From the NCBI RefSeq assembly GCF_000382445.1, contig NZ_KB905475.1, forward strand, positions 62,001 to 126,000: a stretch of 64,000 nucleotides of DNA. Reading direction: 5' to 3'. The position numbers and the translations under genes are program-made. Each line of letters starts with the position of its first letter. Position 1 is the stretch's first letter. The notes under the pieces were generated by a model, which had not been told where the DNA came from, made no database searches, and saw only the letters and a list, made by a program, of their open reading frames with translations. Below, piece by piece: positions 56,335-64,000 of the stretch. The DNA is from Phocaeicola massiliensis B84634 = Timone 84634 = DSM 17679 = JCM 13223 (GTDB taxonomy: Bacteria > Bacteroidota > Bacteroidia > Bacteroidales > Bacteroidaceae).

Positions 56335-57216
56335 ATGAAGAGGGCTCGAAAATGGATGAATAAGGCAGTTAATGCTATCTTTGGTTTGGCCGCGCTGTTG
56401 GTGCTGTATGTTTTGGCGCAAATATTATTGTTCGCTACATTCAAAATTCCCAGTGACTCGATGGAGCCTACATTGATAGAAGGGGATGTCATATCTGTCT
56501 GTAAACCGGCTTTAGGCGCACGGATATTTAACATTTGGACTGCTCTGAAAGGCGAAGAGGTTGACGTATACAGATTGTCTGGCTTTTCTAAGGTCAGAAG
56601 GGATGATATCTTGGTTTTTAATTTTCCTTATTCGGAGTGGAATCAATGGGATGAGAATATGAAAATGAACATATCAAACTATTATGTAAAGCGTTGTGTG
56701 GCTGTCCCCGGAGATACTCTGTTTATCCATGACGGAATCTATATGATTGGTGATGGGAATGTATTGGCCGGCAATATTGAATCTCAAAAGCGAATCATGA
56801 AATTTAATCCTGATAATATTCCTGACGACCAATATTACACGCTTCCTTTCGACAGCATTGTCCGATGGAACATCAGAGAGTTCGGTCCTTTTTATATACC
56901 GGGAAAGAACGATTCCATTCCAATGAACAGAACAAACTACCTTCTGTACAAAAAAATAATAGTGTGGGAACAGGGTGAGGAAGTGCTGTTTCAGGATGAG
57001 AAAGTTTATTTGGGCAATAAAGAATTGGACGGATATCGTTTTAAGAGCAATTATTATTTCATGAGTGGGGACAATAGCATGAATTCCGTAGATTCGCGTT
57101 TTTGGGGATTGATACCTGAAGACTTTATTGTGGGAAAGGCCACCCTGGTCATTACTTCGCGCAGCCGTGATACGGGAAAGATACGTTGGAACAGAGTATT
57201 TAAAAGAATAGAGTAG
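56335..57216 (+). CDS. lepB: Accessory signal peptidase I
   Basis: A 293-residue S26 leader peptidase with one N-terminal membrane helix (about 13-35). The catalytic Ser about 42 is in KIPSDSMEPTLIEGD and the general-base Lys about 119 in YYVKRCVAVPGDTLF. The box E region is FMSGDNSMNSVDSRFWGLIP. Its place inside a cassette with an exported peptide and other secreted proteins suggests a dedicated processing enzyme in addition to the housekeeping copy. It is 8 bp after the thioredoxin-fold gene, and the next gene starts almost at once. Confidence 0.9.
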   Translation: MKRARKWMNKAVNAIFGLAALLVLYVLAQILLFATFKIPSDSMEPTLIEGDVISVCKPALGARIFNIWTALKGEEVDVYRLSGFSKVRRDDILVFNFPYSEWNQWDENMKMNISNYYVKRCVAVPGDTLFIHDGIYMIGDGNVLAGNIESQKRIMKFNPDNIPDDQYYTLPFDSIVRWNIREFGPFYIPGKNDSIPMNRTNYLLYKKIIVWEQGEEVLFQDEKVYLGNKELDGYRFKSNYYFMSGDNSMNSVDSRFWGLIPEDFIVGKATLVITSRSRDTGKIRWNRVFKRIE

Positions 57217-57220
57217 TGTG

Positions 57221-58717
57221 ATGAGAATTATAACCTATATAATATTGTCGTGCTTTATAGCTGCTTGTTCGCAAAGCCGTAGCGGTGGTGAACTCGAGCA
57301 AGCCTTGAAGCTGTCTGGAGAAAACCGCAATGCGTTAGAGGCAGTTCTTGGCCATTACAAGCACGATTCTTTAAAATACCGGGCATCCTGCTTCCTTATC
57401 AAGAATATGCCTTATCATTATTCGCAGGAAGACTATTATTTATCGCCGGAAGGGGAAAAATATAGGCCTGATATATGCAAGTTCAAGAACAAGGAAGAAC
57501 TGGGAATGCATTGCGACTCATTGACACGGTGTGGGTATCTGGAAAAACATGATATGATATATGATGTCCTCTCTGTTAACAGTTCTTTTCTGATTAAGAA
57601 TATAGATTTGGCTTTCATGGCATGGGAAAAGCCTTGGGCAAGGGATGTGCCTTTTGAAGTGTTTTGCGCATATATACTTCCTTACAGGGTGCAAACGGAG
57701 CAAATATCTTTCTTGCGTGAAGAGATGATGAAGCGGTTCTTGCCTTTGTTGGATTCCGCAGGAGTAAAGACACCGCTGGAAGCTTGCGTGGCATTGAATG
57801 AACATTTAAAATCGGTTGTAAGATACCAAGATACCGGCCTGCCTTTCTATCCGACCATCGAAGAGACTTATCAGTCCGGAATTAGCCGCTGTGACGGCAT
57901 TTGCAATTTGGGTACATTTATAATGCGTGCGATAGGTATACCTGTTGCCGTTGATTTTACCATTTGGCCGAAAATGGATTTGGGGCATAGCTGGTGCGCG
58001 GTTTGGAATGACGGACGATTTTATAGCTTTGGTCCCGGAGAAGACCAGCCGGAAGTCCATGCAAGAATGTTTTCTCAAAAACGGCACAGAAGGCCTGCCA
58101 AGGTTTACCGTTACCAATTCAATCCTTTGCATTACGGCAAGATTTCTTCGACAGGCGGTTATCAGACATTCCTCAATACTCCTTTATGGCGTGATGTAAC
58201 CCATGAATATCTTGATAAAACAACCGAATTTGAAGTACCTATCTTGGACAAGGAAAAAAACAATCTTCACGACAAGGCCTATTTGTGCGTACATAATTAT
58301 TATGAATGGAAACCATTGGCTGTTGGCTCATATTTAGAAAACGGGATGTGTTCTTTTAAAAATGTGGTGGGTGATAATATCTTTATGGTAGCTGACGTAA
58401 CAGACAATGGTGCTTTACGTTACCTGACCGCTCCTTTTTATGTGAGTTCAAATGGTGAAGTGCATTTGTTTATACCCCGGTCAGACCAAAAGTTCAGTTA
58501 TACATTCGATAAGAAAAAAAGAAGTAGGAATTATACATTGCACTATTGGGATGTTGATAGGGAATCCTTTGTATCCATTCCTTGCAAAAGCTCAACAGAT
58601 TCTACGCAAACATACGAACAGATACCAGAAAATGCATTATATTGGTTGACTTTGCCCGAACGGATAGTGAACCAAAGAGTGTTTTTTATAGAGCAGGATA
58701 CCATAAGAAGGTATTAA
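57221..58717 (+). CDS. Transglutaminase-like lipoprotein
   Basis: A 498-residue lipoprotein (MRIITYIILSCFIAACSQS, Cys 16). A papain-like transglutaminase core is visible: RCDGICNLGTFIMRAIGIPV (catalytic Cys probably about 228, with another at 224), MDLGHSWCAVW (His), and the acidic SFGPGEDQPE. The N-terminal 180 residues are helical; the C-terminal 200 are beta-rich. Bacterial members are peptidases or cross-linking enzymes of the periplasm. In this cassette it may process or cross-link the peptide or MG2 protein. A GTG at 57218 is an alternative start. It is the last gene before the right-hand direct repeat. Confidence 0.78.
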   Translation: MRIITYIILSCFIAACSQSRSGGELEQALKLSGENRNALEAVLGHYKHDSLKYRASCFLIKNMPYHYSQEDYYLSPEGEKYRPDICKFKNKEELGMHCDSLTRCGYLEKHDMIYDVLSVNSSFLIKNIDLAFMAWEKPWARDVPFEVFCAYILPYRVQTEQISFLREEMMKRFLPLLDSAGVKTPLEACVALNEHLKSVVRYQDTGLPFYPTIEETYQSGISRCDGICNLGTFIMRAIGIPVAVDFTIWPKMDLGHSWCAVWNDGRFYSFGPGEDQPEVHARMFSQKRHRRPAKVYRYQFNPLHYGKISSTGGYQTFLNTPLWRDVTHEYLDKTTEFEVPILDKEKNNLHDKAYLCVHNYYEWKPLAVGSYLENGMCSFKNVVGDNIFMVADVTDNGALRYLTAPFYVSSNGEVHLFIPRSDQKFSYTFDKKKRSRNYTLHYWDVDRESFVSIPCKSSTDSTQTYEQIPENALYWLTLPERIVNQRVFFIEQDTIRRY

Positions 58718-58748
58718 ACAGTTGAGAACCTCAGGAGGTGCAGAGCCT

Positions 58749-58808
58749 TTCCACCACCCGGCCGAGCGGGTACATACCGCTAAGGGGAATGTGTACCGGG
58801 TGGTGGAA
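58749..58808. other. 13-bp inverted repeat around the right junction
   Basis: TTCCACCACCCGG (58749-58761) pairs perfectly with CCGGGTGGTGGAA (58796-58808), looping out 34 bases that belong to the VapE-derived repeat. It may be a terminator-like structure or a recombination site. Confidence 0.55.
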
Positions 58809-58809
58809 T
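58762..58809. repeat. 48-bp direct repeat flanking the cassette, right copy
   Basis: CCGAGCGGGTACATACCGCT then AAGGGGAATGTGTACCGGGT, matching 53001-53048 with about five changes. It is in no gene here. Confidence 0.75.
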
Positions 58810-58836
58810 GCTAGGCAGGATACTCTTTGAGAATGT

Positions 58837-60177
58837 TTACAGTTCTCTGAAGATTTCTCCTACTGTGGGGTGAGGGAACACATATCGTTTCCAATCATCC
58901 ACTTTCTTGCGGTCTTCGATAGCCATGCCCGCCAACACAATCAACTCGGAAGCAGGATTACCCAGCATGTGGGCACCCAATACCGTTCCGTCGTCGGCAG
59001 TCAATACTTTGCAAACCCCGTTTACTCCTTCATTTTCCGCCACAAAGCGACCGGAATATGCCATCGGTAGTTTTATGGTATGATAAGTAATGCCGGCAGC
59101 CTGCAGAGCTTCTTCACTCATGCCTGCACCCGCTATCTCAGGATTGGTATAGACTACGCCCGGAATGGCACGGTAACTCATCGCATCTTCTTTTCCAAGA
59201 ATATGATGAACAGCCACTTCCGCTTCGCGCACGGCCGTATGTGCCAACAATGAGACACCGTTCAAGTCTCCGCACACATAGACACCGGGAACCGAGGACT
59301 GCATGTGTTCGTCCACCTTGACGCACTTACGTTCCGTCAATTCCAAATTCAGATTCTCCAATCCGAAACCTTTCATTACGGGGTGACGGCCTACACTCAT
59401 CAGTAACTTTTCGGCTGAAACACTTCCCGCCCCTTCTGCATTTTCGTAAGAGACCGTTACTCCGTTCTCCTCTTTTGCCACTCCTACCACCTTGGTACTC
59501 AGCAGGAACTTAATTCCTTTCTTGGCATACTCGGCACGCAACATTGCCGAAAGCTCCTTATCCATTCCACCGAGGATTTCATCCATCATCTCGACCACAG
59601 TAACCTGTACGCCCAAACTATTGAAGAAAGAAGCAAATTCCATTCCGATTACGCCACCTCCGACAATGGCCAGTGAAGCAGGCACTTCCTTATTGTCCAA
59701 TGCATCACGGTGTGTCCAATAATCCACGCCATCCACTCCCGGAATGGGAGGAATAAATGTATCGCTACCGGTACAAAGCAACAGGTTCTCGCATTCGTAA
59801 ATCTCCTCGCCGCATTTCACCGTATTCTTGTCTATGACAGTAGCCTCTCCCGTCACTATATTCACCTGATGGGCAGTCAGTTTCGCCTTGATGCCCAACA
59901 CCAGCTTACGCACCACCTTTGATTTCCGGGCAACAATCTTGCCCAAGTCAAAAGAAGCTTCGGGCACAGTGACCGCATATTTGGAAGCGTGCTTGGCATA
60001 ATCATACACTTTGGCGGAATAGAGCAATGTCTTTGTGGGAATGCAACCTTCATTCAGGCACACGCCCCCCAGACTCCTCTTTTCAAACAACACAACACTG
60101 AGGCCGGCTTTTCCGGCAACTTCGGCAGCAGTATAGCCGGCAGGCCCTCCACCGATAATCGCAATTTGATATTTCAT
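58837..60177 (-). CDS. lpdA: Dihydrolipoamide dehydrogenase
   Basis: A 446-residue FAD-dependent disulfide oxidoreductase (E3). FAD motif AIIGGGPAGYTAAEVAGKAG, redox pair GGVCLNEGCIPTK, NAD motif SLAIVGGGVIGMEFASFFNSLG, second FAD motif GVYVCGDLNGVSLLAHTA, and C-terminal catalytic HPTVGEIFREL. It is slightly shorter than many E3 proteins. No E1 or E2 subunit is adjacent, so it may serve several complexes or the glycine cleavage system. The PH-like genes upstream are 18 bp away on the same strand. Confidence 0.93.
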   Translation of the reverse strand: MKYQIAIIGGGPAGYTAAEVAGKAGLSVVLFEKRSLGGVCLNEGCIPTKTLLYSAKVYDYAKHASKYAVTVPEASFDLGKIVARKSKVVRKLVLGIKAKLTAHQVNIVTGEATVIDKNTVKCGEEIYECENLLLCTGSDTFIPPIPGVDGVDYWTHRDALDNKEVPASLAIVGGGVIGMEFASFFNSLGVQVTVVEMMDEILGGMDKELSAMLRAEYAKKGIKFLLSTKVVGVAKEENGVTVSYENAEGAGSVSAEKLLMSVGRHPVMKGFGLENLNLELTERKCVKVDEHMQSSVPGVYVCGDLNGVSLLAHTAVREAEVAVHHILGKEDAMSYRAIPGVVYTNPEIAGAGMSEEALQAAGITYHTIKLPMAYSGRFVAENEGVNGVCKVLTADDGTVLGAHMLGNPASELIVLAGMAIEDRKKVDDWKRYVFPHPTVGEIFREL

Positions 60178-60195
60178 GGTATTTATTAAAATTAA

Positions 60196-60600
60196 TCAGT
60201 TCTTTATCAATTCAAAACCTTCGACCGCCAGGCCGGGACATACCTTCTTCAAAGCTTCCACAAACTCCAAAGGCCTGTCGGGACTTATCATCACAAATCC
60301 TTGTGCATGTTCAACTTTTATCTTTTGCATCCCAAGGACATGAGGCTGGTAAGTAATTTTCCTGATGCCATCCACACAGAATCTTTTGCCCCATACCGAT
60401 TTAACTTCCAGCACACCGCTATCTTTAATCGTATAAATAGTCTTCGACTGAGAATAAAACAGCATGAGAGGTACAATTAAACCACCCAAAGCCGTCCATT
60501 CCTGCAGCCAAAAAAAGATAACAATCACGACCAATATGGCGACCCCCATTTCTACATATTGCCAATCGGGAACCCATTTTGTCTTAAATACTTGTTCCAT
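60196..60600 (-). CDS. Small membrane protein with PH-like fold, copy 2
   Basis: A 134-residue protein with two close membrane helices near residues 17-50 (VAILVVIVIFFWLQEW, ALGGLIVPLMLFYS) and a cytosolic C-terminal domain with beta strands SKTIYTIKDSGVLEVKSVWG and PLEFVEALKKV. The layout matches the bacterial PH-type (YdbS/DUF304-like) proteins. The neighbour at 60670 has the same architecture, so they are probably old paralogues that could form one complex. Function unknown. It ends 18 bp before lpdA. Confidence 0.6.
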   Translation of the reverse strand: MEQVFKTKWVPDWQYVEMGVAILVVIVIFFWLQEWTALGGLIVPLMLFYSQSKTIYTIKDSGVLEVKSVWGKRFCVDGIRKITYQPHVLGMQKIKVEHAQGFVMISPDRPLEFVEALKKVCPGLAVEGFELIKN

Positions 60601-60669
60601 GTTTTCCGATTTTAAAGGTTGTATGTCCGAAAGATACTAAAATAACCGGTTTCCTGCTACATATTTTCT

Positions 60670-61095
60670 TCAAAAAGTATCTTCATCCTCTTCTTTATGT
60701 TCCAACCGCCTGACCAATGCATTCATAAATTCCTCAGGCTTCTCCGGCAGAAGGTCTATCACCTTATCATTGTCATAATGCACCAATACATATCGGGTGA
60801 ATCTCAGGTGTTTCAATCCGAAGAGACGTTTCAGTTCTACATCCGTAATCCGTGAAAGCGGAATGTTTTTCTCCTTCTGGAAACGTCCGTTATAAATCAC
60901 CAAGTTTCCGTCTGCCGTCAGTGTATAGGTGGAATGAATGATACGCTCTATATTGATAATGACAATCATAGCGAAAAACATTCCTATCAGTGCCGCCCCT
61001 TTGTACCAAAAGGCAACCAGCATGATCAAAGTAAACAAAATAAGAAACAAATGAGTTGTTCCTGAAATCTTTACATGGAAAGTCCGATTCATCAT
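60670..61095 (-). CDS. Small membrane protein with PH-like fold, copy 1
   Basis: A 141-residue protein: two membrane helices (about 15-50), then the PH-like STYTLTADGNLVIYNGRFQK, IPLSRITDVELKR and VIDLLPEKPEEFMNAL. The last part resembles the PLEFVEAL segment of the next gene. No enzymatic motif. A 69-bp gap separates them. Confidence 0.65.
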   Translation of the reverse strand: MMNRTFHVKISGTTHLFLILFTLIMLVAFWYKGAALIGMFFAMIVIINIERIIHSTYTLTADGNLVIYNGRFQKEKNIPLSRITDVELKRLFGLKHLRFTRYVLVHYDNDKVIDLLPEKPEEFMNALVRRLEHKEEDEDTF

Positions 61096-61326
61096 AATTT
61101 TAAATTTTGGCGCAAGTTAATCATTTGTTCTCAATTATTTTAAAAGAGCTGATTGTTTTTCTTCCATCCCCACAATCACGGAACAAGATTCCCACGACCA
61201 TAAAACAACAAACGAATCCATTTTAAACGAAAAGAAGAACACCAATAAAATACATATCATACCGTATCTTTCAAAAAAAGGCAGCAAATAACAGCATTAA
61301 AATGTACAATGAAAAAAGGTTTTCTT

Positions 61327-61334
61327 TACCTTTG
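61327..61334 (+). promoter_or_regulatory. -7 box for nadB
   Basis: TACCTTTG matches TAnnTTTG, 20 bp before the ATG at 61355. The -33 is weak. The rest of 61096-61326 is AT-rich with no gene seen. Confidence 0.6.
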
Positions 61335-61354
61335 CAACCATAAATCACATTATC

Positions 61355-62935
61355 ATGGTTAGAAAATTCGATTTCCTTGTGATCGGCTCCGGAATTGCCG
61401 GAATGAGCTTCGCACTGAAAGTGGCTCACAAAGGCAAGGTTGCCCTCATTTGTAAAGCCGGGCTGGAAGAAGCCAATACCTATTTTGCTCAGGGAGGTAT
61501 CTCATCTGTTACCAACCTGAAAGTAGACAATTTCGAAAAGCACATTGAAGATACAATGATTGCCGGTGACTGGATTAGTGACCGTGCAGCCGTGGAAAAA
61601 GTTGTGCGCGAAGCTCCATCGCAGATTCAAGAATTAATAAAATGGGGAGTAGAGTTTGACAAGAAAGAAAACGGAGAGTTTGACTTACATAAAGAAGGAG
61701 GACATTCCGAGTTCCGTATCCTGCACCATAAAGACAATACCGGCGCAGAAATACAGACAAGCCTCATCAAAACTGTAAAAGCCCACCCCAATATTACGGT
61801 TTTTACCGATCATTATGCAGTAGAAATCATTACTCAACACCATTTGGGTATCATCGTCACCCGTCATACTCCGGGCATCAAATGTTTTGGCGCGTATGTG
61901 CTGAACGAAAGCACCGGAGAAGTAGATACTTTCTTATCCAAAGTGACTATTATGGCCACAGGAGGCTGTGAAGCCGTTTATCGCAATACCACCAATCCGC
62001 TGGTAGCCACCGGTGACGGTATTGCCATGGTATATCGTGCCAAAGGCGCAGTGAAAGATATGGAGTTCATTCAGTTCCATCCCACTGCCCTCTTTCATCC
62101 GGGCGACCGTCCCAGCTTCCTCATCACTGAAGCCATGCGCGGTTACGGTGCCGTGTTGAAAAACCAGAGTGGTGAGGAGTTTATGCAAAAATACGATCCG
62201 CGTCTGTCTCTTGCTCCGCGTGATATCGTGGCACGTGCCATCGACAGTGAAATGAAACAGCGCGGTGAAGACCATGTTTATCTGGATGTCACTCATAAAG
62301 ACCCGGAAGAAACCAAGAAGCATTTCCCTAATATATATAAGAAATGTCTCAGTCTGGGTATCGATATCACCAAAGATTATATTCCTGTTGCTCCGGCAGC
62401 TCACTATCTGTGCGGAGGCATTAAGGTGGATTTGGACGGACAGTCCAGTATCAACCGCCTGTACGCCATCGGCGAGTGTTCCTGCACGGGACTGCACGGC
62501 GGCAACCGTCTGGCATCCAACTCACTGATTGAAGCAGTGGTTTACGCCGATGCTGCGGCCAAACATGCTTTGAGTGTGCTCGACCGGTATGATTACAATG
62601 AGGACATTCCCGAATGGAACGATGACGGCACCATGAATAATGAAGAACGTGTGCTGATTACACAGAGCATGAAAGAAGTGAACCAAATCATGGAAGCCTA
62701 TGTGGGTATCGTGCGCAGTAATACGCGCCTGATTCGTGCCTGGAACCGTTTGGACATCCTGTATGAAGAAACCGAACGACTGTTTAAACGCTGCAAGGCA
62801 TCACGCGAACTGTGTGAATTGCGCAACATGATTAACATCGGATATCTGATTACGCGTCAGGCAATGGAACGCAAAGAAAGCCGCGGCCTGCACTACACGA
62901 TTGATTATCCGCATGCTAACGCAGAAAATAAATAA
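61355..62935 (+). CDS. nadB: L-aspartate oxidase
   Basis: A 526-residue FAD enzyme making iminoaspartate for NAD synthesis. FAD motif FLVIGSGIAGMSFALKVA, the substrate-gating NTYFAQGGISSV, HKEGGHSEFRILHH, EFIQFHPTALFHPG, and the catalytic Arg segment in APRDIVARAID match NadB and separate it from fumarate reductase flavoproteins. GLHGGNRLASNSLIEAVV is conserved. Neither nadA nor nadC is adjacent in the window. The following gene starts 4 bp after the stop. Confidence 0.95.
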   Translation: MVRKFDFLVIGSGIAGMSFALKVAHKGKVALICKAGLEEANTYFAQGGISSVTNLKVDNFEKHIEDTMIAGDWISDRAAVEKVVREAPSQIQELIKWGVEFDKKENGEFDLHKEGGHSEFRILHHKDNTGAEIQTSLIKTVKAHPNITVFTDHYAVEIITQHHLGIIVTRHTPGIKCFGAYVLNESTGEVDTFLSKVTIMATGGCEAVYRNTTNPLVATGDGIAMVYRAKGAVKDMEFIQFHPTALFHPGDRPSFLITEAMRGYGAVLKNQSGEEFMQKYDPRLSLAPRDIVARAIDSEMKQRGEDHVYLDVTHKDPEETKKHFPNIYKKCLSLGIDITKDYIPVAPAAHYLCGGIKVDLDGQSSINRLYAIGECSCTGLHGGNRLASNSLIEAVVYADAAAKHALSVLDRYDYNEDIPEWNDDGTMNNEERVLITQSMKEVNQIMEAYVGIVRSNTRLIRAWNRLDILYEETERLFKRCKASRELCELRNMINIGYLITRQAMERKESRGLHYTIDYPHANAENK

Positions 62936-62939
62936 TAGA

Positions 62940-64000
62940 ATGAAACGAAGCATTTTGACTCTATGCCTGCTGGGACAAGTATTGTTCCTGTGGGCACAGA
63001 ATCAGTATTATGTGGCTCCCAATGGAAATGACAATCACGACGGAAGTTTTCAGAAACCTTTCCAAACCATTGAACGGGCACAATTGGAAGCTCGAAAAGC
63101 TCAGGGAGAAACAACCATCTATTTGCGTAAAGGTATCTATCGGCTGGAACGCCCTTTAATCTTCACCCCCGAAGACGGTGGAAAAGAGAAACCATTATCC
63201 ATACGTGCCTTCCGCAATGAACAAGTAACGCTATCCGGCGGAAAAGTATTACACCCTGTGTGGAAGCCTTATAAAAAAGGTATCCTGACAGCTGTTCTCC
63301 AAGATGACATACGTCACCCGGATATGCTGTTGAGTAACGGAAACATCCGCCACATGGCACGTTATCCCAATTTCGATTCCACAGCAGTGCGTTTCAACGG
63401 TACCTCAGCCGATGCCACCGCTCCCCGGAGGGTAAAGAGCTGGAAACATCCCGAAGGAGGATACCTCCATGCCATGCACATAAGCGACTGGGGTGATTTT
63501 CACTACCGCATCACCGGTAAAGACAAAGCCGGAAAACTGATACTGGAAGGCGGATGGCAGAACAACCGCCAATCAGGATTACACGCCAAAAACCGGATGG
63601 TGGAAAATATATTCGAAGAATTGGACGCTCCGGGTGAATGGTTCTATCAGGCGGAATCTTCCACCTTATATTATTATCCCATGCCGGACGAAGACGCAGA
63701 AACAGCCGTCTTCGAGACTCCCATACTCAAGCATCTGATTGAATTCCGCGGTTCGGAACAACAGCCGGTCACTCACATTACTATACAGGGAATCGAACTG
63801 ACACAAACATTGCGTACTTTTATGAATAAATACGAACCGTTGCTCCGCTCGGACTGGATGGTCTATCGGGGTGGTGCCGTGGTGTTTGAAGGTACGGAAG
63901 ATTGCTCGCTGAAAGATTGCTATCTTCATAATTTGGGAGGAAACGCAGTCTTCTTCTCCTGTTATAACCGCCGCTCCACCGTATCGGGTTCTCATTTTAC
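62940..64000 (+). CDS. Exported right-handed parallel beta-helix protein (3' end outside window)
   Basis: An open frame from ATG 62940 to the window end (over 350 residues) starts with a signal peptide (MKRSILTLCLLGQVLFLWAQ) and then YYVAPNGNDNHDGSFQKPFQ, the typical entry of parallel beta-helix carbohydrate-active proteins, followed by QVTLSGGKVL, ARYPNFDSTAV and WFYQAESSTLYYYPMPDED. It is probably a glycoside hydrolase or lyase acting in the periplasm or at the surface. The family (GH110, GH120 and others share this opening) cannot be settled from this part. Four bases separate it from nadB, which could mean cotranscription. Confidence 0.8.
   Translation, partial: MKRSILTLCLLGQVLFLWAQNQYYVAPNGNDNHDGSFQKPFQTIERAQLEARKAQGETTIYLRKGIYRLERPLIFTPEDGGKEKPLSIRAFRNEQVTLSGGKVLHPVWKPYKKGILTAVLQDDIRHPDMLLSNGNIRHMARYPNFDSTAVRFNGTSADATAPRRVKSWKHPEGGYLHAMHISDWGDFHYRITGKDKAGKLILEGGWQNNRQSGLHAKNRMVENIFEELDAPGEWFYQAESSTLYYYPMPDEDAETAVFETPILKHLIEFRGSEQQPVTHITIQGIELTQTLRTFMNKYEPLLRSDWMVYRGGAVVFEGTEDCSLKDCYLHNLGGNAVFFSCYNRRSTVSGSHF

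Noticed and set aside
53001-58809. Composite transposon or prophage
   Set aside because: No transposase, integrase or phage structural gene is found between or near the repeats; only a possible recombination footprint is seen.

Overview
The window looks like the chromosome of a gut Bacteroides species. The evidence is a SusC/SusD polysaccharide utilisation locus (PUL) with a hybrid two-component sensor, many SPII lipoproteins, A-rich leaders without Shine-Dalgarno sequences, and repeated TAnnTTTG boxes of the Bacteroidota primary sigma factor. No rRNA, tRNA, CRISPR array or complete insertion sequence was seen.

Layout. 0-5.7 kb: the 3' part of RNase R, a 140-bp repeat, a tiny basic ORF, serine acetyltransferase and a convergent TPR histidine kinase. 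5.7-19.6 kb: a PUL in the order hybrid sensor-regulator, clan GH-A enzyme, SusC, SusD, surface glycan-binding protein, GH53 endo-galactanase; the GH53 predicts beta-1,4-galactan as substrate. 19.6-24.8 kb: an accessory region with palindromes, a 21-bp-period repeat, a possibly invertible promoter, a stand-alone AraC-type regulator, a large surface lipoprotein, and a duplicated terminator enclosing a small gene pair. 24.8-33.5 kb: housekeeping genes on the + strand (THUMP methyltransferase, dipeptidyl peptidase IV, purD, two membrane proteins, mnmD, zinc-type ABC binding protein and ATPase). 33.6-48.1 kb: GH3 enzyme, DUF2723 membrane protein, NodB deacetylase, sulfatase, then a - strand kduI-kduD-DUF4861-phosphoesterase group for unsaturated uronates, and a PBP4-type DD-carboxypeptidase.

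48.1-58.8 kb is the most unusual part. It holds a frameshifted M43 metalloprotease with a T9SS-like C-terminus, preceded in the same operon by a small lipoprotein that could be its inhibitor. Next comes a repeat-dense 1.2 kb, then a decayed VapE/VirE-type ATPase gene. A 5.7-kb cassette follows, made of a short membrane-anchored peptide, an MG2-domain protein, a thioredoxin-fold lipoprotein, an extra signal peptidase I and a transglutaminase-like lipoprotein. About 48 bp of the VapE 3' end is repeated on its far side, which suggests mobilisation.

58.8-64 kb: dihydrolipoamide dehydrogenase, two small PH-like membrane proteins, nadB, and the start of a parallel beta-helix protein cut by the window end.

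Three long reading frames (starting near 2298, 9725 and 24802) begin at TTG triplets that are the 3' end of a TAnnTTTG box, so the real starts lie downstream; I moved them and several other starts accordingly. All functions are inferred from sequence reading and family knowledge; no database search was run.
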